This document shows positions 58,140-64,000 of a stretch of 64,000 bases of DNA, piece by piece. Position 1 is the first letter of the stretch; every line of letters starts with the position of its first letter. The stretch is from Haematobacter missouriensis. Lineage in GTDB: Bacteria; Pseudomonadota; Alphaproteobacteria; Rhodobacterales; Rhodobacteraceae. The notes beneath the pieces were generated by a model that worked only from the letters and a program-made list of their open reading frames with translations, did not search any database and was not told the origin of the DNA. The stretch is taken from positions 1-64,000 of the forward strand of contig NZ_JFGS01000003.1 in the NCBI RefSeq assembly GCF_000740775.1, in the 5' to 3' direction. Position numbers and translations under genes: made by a program.

Positions 58140-60257
58140 ATGATCGACGTCGAAGACCTCATCGCGCTGGTGCGCAACTACAATCCCCGGTGCAATGCCG
58201 ATCTCATCCGACTCGCCTATGGTTTCGGGCGGGAGATGCATCGGGGCCAGTATCGCCAGTCGGGCGAAGAATACTTCACACATCCCGTCGCCGTCGCCGC
58301 CATTCTGACAGAACAGCGGCTTGATGATGCGACGATCGTGACCGCTTTGCTGCACGATACGCTGGAGGATACGCGCGCCACCTTCGAGGAACTCGAACAG
58401 CTTTTCGGCCGCGATATTGCCGAGCTGGTCGAGGGCGTGACGAAACTCACCAATCTGCAGCTTTCCTCCGTGGAATCGAAGCAGGCGGAGAACTTCCGCA
58501 AGCTGCTCATGGCCATGTCGAAGGATCTGCGCGTGATCCTCGTGAAGCTGGCCGACCGCCTCCACAACATGCGGACGATCAAGTCCATGCGCTCCGAGAA
58601 GCAGGTGCAGAAGGCGCGCGAGACGATGGACATCTTCGCCCCGCTCGCCGGTCGCATGGGGATGCAGTGGATGCGGGAGGAGCTGGAGGATCTGGCCTTC
58701 CGCGTGCTGAACCCGGAGGCCCGCAATTCCATCATCCGCCGGTTCCTGACGCTCCAGCGTGAGACGGGGGATGTGGTGCATCGCATCACCGCCGACATCC
58801 GCATCGAACTGGAGAAGGCCGGGGTTGAGGCCGACGTCTACGGTCGCGCCAAGAAGCCCTATTCCATCTGGCGCAAGATGACGGAGAAGCAGCTTTCCTT
58901 CTCCCGCCTGTCGGATATCTACGGCTTCCGCATCATCACGCGGACGGAGCCGGACTGCTACCGCACCCTCGGCGTGATCCATACCCGCTGGCGCGCGGTT
59001 CCGGAGCGCTTCAAAGATTACATCAGCCAGCCGAAACTGAACGGCTATCGCTCCATCCACACCACCGTCGCTGCGCGCGACGGCAAGCGCGTGGAGGTGC
59101 AGATCCGCACCCGCCAGATGCATGAGGTGGCGGAGGCCGGGGTCGCCGCCCACTGGTCCTATCGCGACGGGGTCCGTTCGCAGAACCCGTTCGCCGTCGA
59201 TCCGACGAAATGGCTCGCCACCCTTACCGAACGCTACGATTCGGAGGATTACGACGAGTTCCTCGAGCATGTGAAGCTTGAGATGTATTCGGATCAGGTG
59301 TTCTGCTTCACCCCGAAGGGAGAGGTCATCCAGCTTCCCCGCGGCGCGACGCCCCTGGACTTTGCCTATGCCATCCACACGCGCATCGGCAACTCCACCG
59401 TTTCGGCCAAGGTGGACGGCATTCGCGTGCCGCTCTGGACAAGGCTGAAGAACGGTCAGTCGGTGGAGATCATCACGGCCGAAGGTCAGCGCCCGCAGAC
59501 GACCTGGATCGACATCGTCAAGACCGGCCGCGCCAAGGCCGCGATCCGCCGCTCGCTCCGCGAGGAGGACCGCGGGCGGTTCATACGGCTGGGGCAGGAG
59601 CCGATCCGGGTGGCCTTCGAGCAGCTTGGCCGGAAGCCGACGGACAAGGCGCTGCGCACCGTCGCGCGGATGCTCGGCCTGCCGGATGCGGATGAGTTGC
59701 TGGCGCGGGTGGGTTCCGCCGAGATCGCCGCTCGCCACGTGGTGGAGACGCTCTATCCCGAACTGGTCGCGGAGCGGGCGGACGAAGTGGACGTGCAGCG
59801 GCCGGTGCTGGGCCTGGCGCCCGATCAGCCCTTCCGCCGCGCCATGTGCTGTCAGCCGGTTCCGGGGGAGCGGATCGTCGGCATCACCTATCGCGGCAAG
59901 GGAGTCGTTGCCCATGGCATCGACTGTCCCGTGCTGGCGGAGTTCGAGACCCAGCCGGAGCGATGGGTCGATCTGCACTGGACACCCGGACGGCATCCGC
60001 CGATCCACACCGTTTCCTTCCGCCTGACCATCCTGAACGGGGTGGGCGTTCTGGGCCGCATCTGCACCGTCTTCGGCGAGCAGAAGGCGAATATCGTCGA
60101 TCTCCACTTCCTCGACCGCAAGCCCGACTATCACACCATCGCTGTGGAAGCAGACCTGCGCGACGCCGAGCATCTCCACAAGCTGATGACGGCGCTCGAG
60201 GCGGAAAGCGAGTTGACCCAACTCGACCGGGTCCGCGATCCGAATCGCAAGCCCTGA
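58140..60257 (+). CDS. rsh: Bifunctional (p)ppGpp synthetase/hydrolase (RSH)
   Basis: A 705-residue RelA/SpoT homologue. The HD hydrolase domain is intact (ALLHDTLEDT), the synthetase domain has YSIWRKM, YGFRIITRTE and ERFKDYISQPKLNGYRSIHT, and it is followed by TGS (VIQLPRGATPLDFAYAIHT) and ACT domains. It sets the alarmone level during stringent response. Confidence 0.95.
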   Translation: MIDVEDLIALVRNYNPRCNADLIRLAYGFGREMHRGQYRQSGEEYFTHPVAVAAILTEQRLDDATIVTALLHDTLEDTRATFEELEQLFGRDIAELVEGVTKLTNLQLSSVESKQAENFRKLLMAMSKDLRVILVKLADRLHNMRTIKSMRSEKQVQKARETMDIFAPLAGRMGMQWMREELEDLAFRVLNPEARNSIIRRFLTLQRETGDVVHRITADIRIELEKAGVEADVYGRAKKPYSIWRKMTEKQLSFSRLSDIYGFRIITRTEPDCYRTLGVIHTRWRAVPERFKDYISQPKLNGYRSIHTTVAARDGKRVEVQIRTRQMHEVAEAGVAAHWSYRDGVRSQNPFAVDPTKWLATLTERYDSEDYDEFLEHVKLEMYSDQVFCFTPKGEVIQLPRGATPLDFAYAIHTRIGNSTVSAKVDGIRVPLWTRLKNGQSVEIITAEGQRPQTTWIDIVKTGRAKAAIRRSLREEDRGRFIRLGQEPIRVAFEQLGRKPTDKALRTVARMLGLPDADELLARVGSAEIAARHVVETLYPELVAERADEVDVQRPVLGLAPDQPFRRAMCCQPVPGERIVGITYRGKGVVAHGIDCPVLAEFETQPERWVDLHWTPGRHPPIHTVSFRLTILNGVGVLGRICTVFGEQKANIVDLHFLDRKPDYHTIAVEADLRDAEHLHKLMTALEAESELTQLDRVRDPNRKP

Positions 60258-60276
60258 AGCGCGGCGGGAGGCTCCA

Positions 60277-60927
60277 GTGTTCAGGCGCCGCACTCCCCGG
60301 TCACGCTGGCGCTCCATGCGGGAGTTTCTCTATCCCTCCGGCGGCTGGCTCAGGGCGTCGAGCTATGTCTGGCACCGCCTGCGCCGGCTGCCGGACGATC
60401 CGGCGCGGGTGGCACGGGGAATAGTGGCGGGGGTGTTCATTTCCTTCACGCCGTTCTTCGGGCTGCATTTCCTTGGCGCGGCCCTGATTGCCTGGGCGAT
60501 CCGCGGCAATATTCCGGCGGCGCTCATCGCGACCTTTGTCGGCAACCCGCTGACCTTCCCGTTCATCGCGACCGCCTCGCTTGAGGTGGGGTATCTGTTC
60601 ACGCCGCATGACGCGCATGTGCCGATCTACCGTCTGCCGGTGGAGTTCTCCCACGCGTCCGGCGAATTGTGGCACAACATCCGCGCGCTGTTCGGGCAGG
60701 GAGAGATGCACTGGGGCTTTCTCTCGCGGTTCTGGCGGGACATCTTTCTGCCCTATCTGGTGGGCGGGATGTTCACCGGTATTGCCGCCGGGCTCGCGGC
60801 CTATGTGCTGTTGCTGCCACTGCTGCAGACCTATCACCGCGCGCGACTTCGCAGGATCGAGGAGCGGTTGCAGCGGGCGCGGGCAAAATACGGAGAGAAG
60901 GCTGACGAGGACGCCTCAAACCGCTAG
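60277..60927 (+). CDS. DUF2062 membrane protein
   Basis: A 216-residue DUF2062 protein with about three hydrophobic segments ([27 protein letters not shown]). Function unknown. GTG start at 60277 following GGGAGG. Part of the rsh-pdxJ run. Confidence 0.85.
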   Translation: MFRRRTPRSRWRSMREFLYPSGGWLRASSYVWHRLRRLPDDPARVARGIVAGVFISFTPFFGLHFLGAALIAWAIRGNIPAALIATFVGNPLTFPFIATASLEVGYLFTPHDAHVPIYRLPVEFSHASGELWHNIRALFGQGEMHWGFLSRFWRDIFLPYLVGGMFTGIAAGLAAYVLLLPLLQTYHRARLRRIEERLQRARAKYGEKADEDASNR

Positions 60928-60991
60928 GGTCGCCCGCAAATCATCTTTCCGCCACGAACCCCCGCGTAGGCCCCCACGAAGGAAGCAGCAG

Positions 60992-61774
60992 ATGCCCGCC
61001 ACCAGACCGCTCGGAAAGCTCCGCCTCGGGGTCAATATCGACCACGTCGCGACGGTCAGGAATGCGCGTGGCGGCGACTGGCCCGATCCGGTCCGCGCGG
61101 CGAAGCTGGCGGAGGAGGCGGGGGCGGACGGCATCACCGCCCATCTGCGCGAGGATCGGCGCCATATCCGAGATGCCGACATGGAGCGTCTGGCCCACGA
61201 ACTGGGTGTGCCGCTGAACTTTGAAATGGCCGCGACGGAAGAGATGCGGGCCATCGCGCTCCGCCTTCATCCCCATGCCTGCTGCCTCGTGCCGGAGCGG
61301 CGGGAGGAGCGGACGACGGAGGGGGGGCTGGACGTGGCGGGCGACGCGGCGCGGCTGACGGACTACGTGGGCGGGCTGGCGGAGGCCGGCATCCGCGTGT
61401 CGTTGTTCATAGGCCATGAGGCGCGACAGATCGAAGCGGCTGCTGCCGTGGGCGCGGCCGTGGTGGAGCTGCACACCGGGGCCTATTGCGACTTCCATGC
61501 GGAGGGCCGTCTGGCGGAGCGGGACGCGGAACTGGCGTCGCTCCGCGAAGGAGCCGCCCGCGCGCATGGTCTGGGGCTGGAAGTCCATGCAGGGCACGGG
61601 CTTTCGTTCGGGACGGTGGCGCCGGTCGCCGCCTTCCCGGAGGTGATGGAGCTCAATATCGGCCATTTTCTCATCGGGGAGGCGATTTTCACCGGCCTCG
61701 GCCCCGCCATCGAGGGGATGCGCCAGCGGATGGACGCAGCCCGCATCGCGGCCTTCGGCGGAGCGGTGATGTGA
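60992..61774 (+). CDS. pdxJ: Pyridoxine 5'-phosphate synthase
   Basis: A 260-residue barrel enzyme making pyridoxine phosphate from 1-deoxyxylulose-5-phosphate and amino-hydroxyacetone phosphate: [16 protein letters not shown] at the start, [11 protein letters not shown], and [17 protein letters not shown] precedes the ATG. Its stop overlaps the acpS GTG. Confidence 0.95.
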   Translation: MPATRPLGKLRLGVNIDHVATVRNARGGDWPDPVRAAKLAEEAGADGITAHLREDRRHIRDADMERLAHELGVPLNFEMAATEEMRAIALRLHPHACCLVPERREERTTEGGLDVAGDAARLTDYVGGLAEAGIRVSLFIGHEARQIEAAAAVGAAVVELHTGAYCDFHAEGRLAERDAELASLREGAARAHGLGLEVHAGHGLSFGTVAPVAAFPEVMELNIGHFLIGEAIFTGLGPAIEGMRQRMDAARIAAFGGAVM

Positions 61775-62193
61775 TCCTCGGCATCGGCACGGATCTGGCC
61801 AATATCGAGCGGATCGCGGCCACGCTGGAGCGTTTCGGCGACCGCTTCCGCAACCGCGTCTTTACCGAGGTGGAGCAGCGGAAGGCCGACCGGCGGGCGG
61901 ACAGCGCGGGCACCTATGCCAAGCGCTGGGCCGCGAAGGAGGCCTGTTCCAAGGCGCTCGGCACCGGCCTGCGCATGGGCATTGCGTGGAAGGATATGTC
62001 GGTTTCCAATCTGGAAACCGGACAGCCGGTGATGAGGCTCACGGGTTGGGCGGCGGAGCGTCTCAACCGCATGACGCCCGCCGGGCATGAGGCTATCATC
62101 CATGTGACGCTGACCGACGATCATCCCTGGGCGCAGGCCTTCGTGGTGATCGAGGCCCGGCCGCTTGCCGCCGACTCCGGCAAGGCAACTTGA
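61771..62193 (+). CDS. acpS: Holo-acyl carrier protein synthase
   Basis: A 140-residue phosphopantetheinyl transferase ([26 protein letters not shown]) that activates ACP. GTG start at 61771 overlapping the pdxJ stop, so translationally coupled. Confidence 0.93.
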   Translation: MILGIGTDLANIERIAATLERFGDRFRNRVFTEVEQRKADRRADSAGTYAKRWAAKEACSKALGTGLRMGIAWKDMSVSNLETGQPVMRLTGWAAERLNRMTPAGHEAIIHVTLTDDHPWAQAFVVIEARPLAADSGKAT

Positions 62194-62247
62194 CTTCCCC
62201 CACTCCCCGCCCGCATGAACGGGCTCGAAAACGGCAGGACGGACAGA

Positions 62248-63036
62248 ATGGCGAGCAAGGCAACGGCGAAAAGCGGCGGCATCGTCGAGACGATCAAGAC
62301 CATCTTCTGGGCGCTGCTGATCGCAGGCGTGTTCCGCACACTGTTCTTTCAGCCCTTCTGGATACCGTCCGAATCGATGAAGGACACGCTTCTGGTCGGC
62401 GACTTCCTGTTCGTGAACAAGATGGCCTATGGCTATTCCCAGTATTCCTGCCCCTTCGGCCTCTGCCCGATCTCGGGCCGGCTTTTCGCCACCATGCCCG
62501 AACGGGGCGATGTGGTGGTGTTCCGCCATCCGGTCGACGGGTCTGACTTCATCAAGCGGCTGATCGGGCTGCCCGGCGACACCGTGCAGGTCAGGAACGG
62601 CGTTCTGTTCATCAACGGTCAGGAGGTGCCGCAGGTGCCCGCGGGCGATTTCTCCGAAACCTACGAGCCGCAGGGCCCTATGGGCAGCTATCCGCGCTGC
62701 GCCAATGCGCCTGTGGGCGAAGGCGGCACCTGCATCAAGCACCGCCTGCGCGAAACTCTGCCCGAGGGGCGGACGCATGACATTCTCGACATCGACATGA
62801 GCTATGCGGACAATACGCCGCTGTTCACGGTGCCGGAGGGTCATTTCTTCTTCATGGGCGACAACCGTGACAACAGCCAGGACAGCCGCTTCTCGCAGGC
62901 GGTGGGCGGCGTCGGCATGGTGCCCTTCGAGAACCTGATCGGCCGGGCCGACCGGGTGATGTTCTCCTCCGCAGGTCGTTCCATGCTGTATTTCTGGACC
63001 TGGCGGTCCGACAGGTTCTTCAAGGCGATCGAGTGA
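62248..63036 (+). CDS. lepB: Signal peptidase I
   Basis: A 262-residue membrane serine protease that removes signal peptides. One N-terminal transmembrane helix, the nucleophile in PSESM (Ser43), the lysine in [10 protein letters not shown], and [12 protein letters not shown] near the end. Start at 62248 follows GGACAGA. Confidence 0.94.
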   Translation: MASKATAKSGGIVETIKTIFWALLIAGVFRTLFFQPFWIPSESMKDTLLVGDFLFVNKMAYGYSQYSCPFGLCPISGRLFATMPERGDVVVFRHPVDGSDFIKRLIGLPGDTVQVRNGVLFINGQEVPQVPAGDFSETYEPQGPMGSYPRCANAPVGEGGTCIKHRLRETLPEGRTHDILDIDMSYADNTPLFTVPEGHFFFMGDNRDNSQDSRFSQAVGGVGMVPFENLIGRADRVMFSSAGRSMLYFWTWRSDRFFKAIE

Positions 63037-63722
63037 AAGTCTCGCAGGAACTTCAGGCCTTCTCCGTCAGGCTGGGGCATGACTTCAATGATCCGGCGCT
63101 TCTGGTGCGCGCGCTGACCCACGCCTCCATCGGCTCGGTCACGCGCCCCGACAACCAGCGACTGGAGTTTCTGGGGGACCGGGTGCTAGGCCTCATCATC
63201 GCGGATGCGTTGCTGTCCGCCGATTCGGGGGCGAGCGAAGGGCAGGTGGCGCCGCGCTTCAATGCACTGGTTCGCAAGGAAACCTGCGCCGATGTGGCCC
63301 GCCAGATCGGGCTGGGCGACGTGCTGAAGCTCGGCCGGTCCGAGATGATGTCGGGCGGGCGGCGTAAGGAGGCGCTGCTTGGCGATGCGATGGAGGCGGT
63401 GATCGCCGCACTCTATCTCGATGCCGGGCTGGAGGCGACGCGTTCCATCGTGCTTTCGCTTTGGGGGGACCGGATCGACCGCGTCGATGCCGATGCCCGC
63501 GACGCCAAGACCCAGCTTCAGGAATGGGCGCAGGCGCGGGGTCTGTCGCCACCCCGCTACGTGGAGAAGGGCCGCTCCGGCCCCGACCATGCGCCCGTCT
63601 TCACCATCGAGGTGCAGCTCGACAACGGCGAGAGGGAAACCGCCAGGGCCGGGGCCAAGCGGCAGGCCGAGCAGGCCGCGGCGCGTATGCTTCTCGACCG
63701 TCTGGAGGCTGGCGCGGGCTGA
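63033..63722 (+). CDS. rnc: Ribonuclease III
   Basis: A 229-residue double-strand RNase with signature [12 protein letters not shown] and a C-terminal dsRBD ([12 protein letters not shown]). GTG start overlaps the lepB stop. It processes rRNA and many mRNAs. Confidence 0.95.
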   Translation: MKVSQELQAFSVRLGHDFNDPALLVRALTHASIGSVTRPDNQRLEFLGDRVLGLIIADALLSADSGASEGQVAPRFNALVRKETCADVARQIGLGDVLKLGRSEMMSGGRRKEALLGDAMEAVIAALYLDAGLEATRSIVLSLWGDRIDRVDADARDAKTQLQEWAQARGLSPPRYVEKGRSGPDHAPVFTIEVQLDNGERETARAGAKRQAEQAAARMLLDRLEAGAG

Positions 63723-63903
63723 CCGCCCCTGTTGATCCGCTCCCTTGATCTGCCCCGGCGGAAGTCCGGCATATCAGGCAAATTCCTCCTTCCGGCACGG
63801 TAAATCCACCACCACGCTTGAAACATCTGGGCGCGCTGCCGACCTTGGGATAGGAGCTGTCCCTTCCATTCCGGCCCGATTCCGGGCTTTTCAGGAGAAA
63901 TCG

Positions 63904-64000
63904 CATGACCGAGACGACCCGCGCTGGTTTCGTCGCTCTGATCGGCGAGCCGAATGCCGGCAAGTCGACGCTCATGAACCGTATGGTGGGGGCCAAGGTC
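63904..64000 (+). CDS. era: GTPase Era, 5' part only
   Basis: The first 32 codons of Era: P-loop GEPNAGKST at residues about 14-22. The gene runs off the window. It follows rnc after about 180 bp, rather than directly as often seen. Confidence 0.9.

Noticed and set aside
58062-60317. 751-codon reverse frame opposite rsh
   Set aside because: Shadow of the clearly identified RSH gene.
63723-63903. Small gene between rnc and era
   Set aside because: No frame with a ribosome site or recognisable product; probably the era leader.

Overview
The window is about 64 kb of GC-rich, densely coded chromosome. It looks like an alphaproteobacterium of the Rhodobacterales (Rhodobacter/Paracoccus-like). 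The support is the gene set and order: imuA-imuB-dnaE2, a DUF1013 (TrcR-type) regulator, a ure operon, a siroheme/sulfite reductase operon with DUF2849 and DUF934 genes, dnaX-ybaB-recR, rpoZ-rsh-DUF2062-pdxJ-acpS-lepB-rnc-era, and a HisKA_2-type kinase. Most of it is housekeeping DNA. No rRNA, tRNA, CRISPR array, prophage or complete insertion sequence was seen.

Layout. 0.4-6.1 kb: damage-induced mutagenesis cassette (imuA, imuB, dnaE2), with an unusual 0.4-kb spacer holding a 17-bp tandem repeat. 6.3-7.4 kb: a 163-bp MITE-like element abutting a serine hydrolase gene broken by one in-frame TGA. 7.5-12.6 kb: FAD monooxygenase, PAS/HisKA_2 kinase, and an alr-mlaE-mlaF operon. 12.7-15.4 kb: a GFA-family gene and dnaB, converging on 57 perfect copies of an 8-bp repeat. 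15.7-17.5 kb: pyrE and pyrC. 17.6-23.9 kb: ureDABCEFG with three extra small genes (a helical protein, a lipoprotein, and a DUF1127 protein behind a highly structured leader). 23.9-30.6 kb: infC with a non-standard start, a membrane-anchored hypothetical, then fpr, DUF934, cysH, cysI, DUF2849 and cysG, divergent from an Lrp/AsnC regulator. 31.3-34.6 kb: a coupled glutamine-synthetase-like and class III aminotransferase pair, and a lipoprotein. 34.6-37.2 kb: RNase T2, DUF1013 regulator, CDF transporter. 37.2-40.3 kb: recR, ybaB, dnaX and a small ORF. 40.6-46.2 kb: tspO, metH, MFS transporter. 46.3-49.1 kb: a second MITE-like copy, a bidirectional terminator, a D,D-carboxypeptidase with SPOR domain, a HAD hydrolase. 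49.2-54 kb: clpS, an RsmC-like methyltransferase, an SDR, three tandem deformylase genes (the third degenerate) and fmt. 54-57.5 kb: UPF0126, rnhA, ispH, NYN protein, folK. 57.7-64 kb: rpoZ, rsh, DUF2062, pdxJ, acpS, lepB, rnc and the start of era.

Functional links. Siroheme made by CysG serves CysI, which completes the sulfate assimilation begun by CysH. The urease block supplies both the enzyme and its nickel-insertion machinery. def and fmt are the two halves of the N-formyl-methionine cycle. rpoZ beside rsh is consistent with stringent-response function.

The features least explained by ordinary annotation are the 57-copy octamer array, the paired MITE-like elements, the folded leader in front of the DUF1127 gene, and the catalytically dead-looking third deformylase. 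I found no clearly new multi-gene defence or mobile system.
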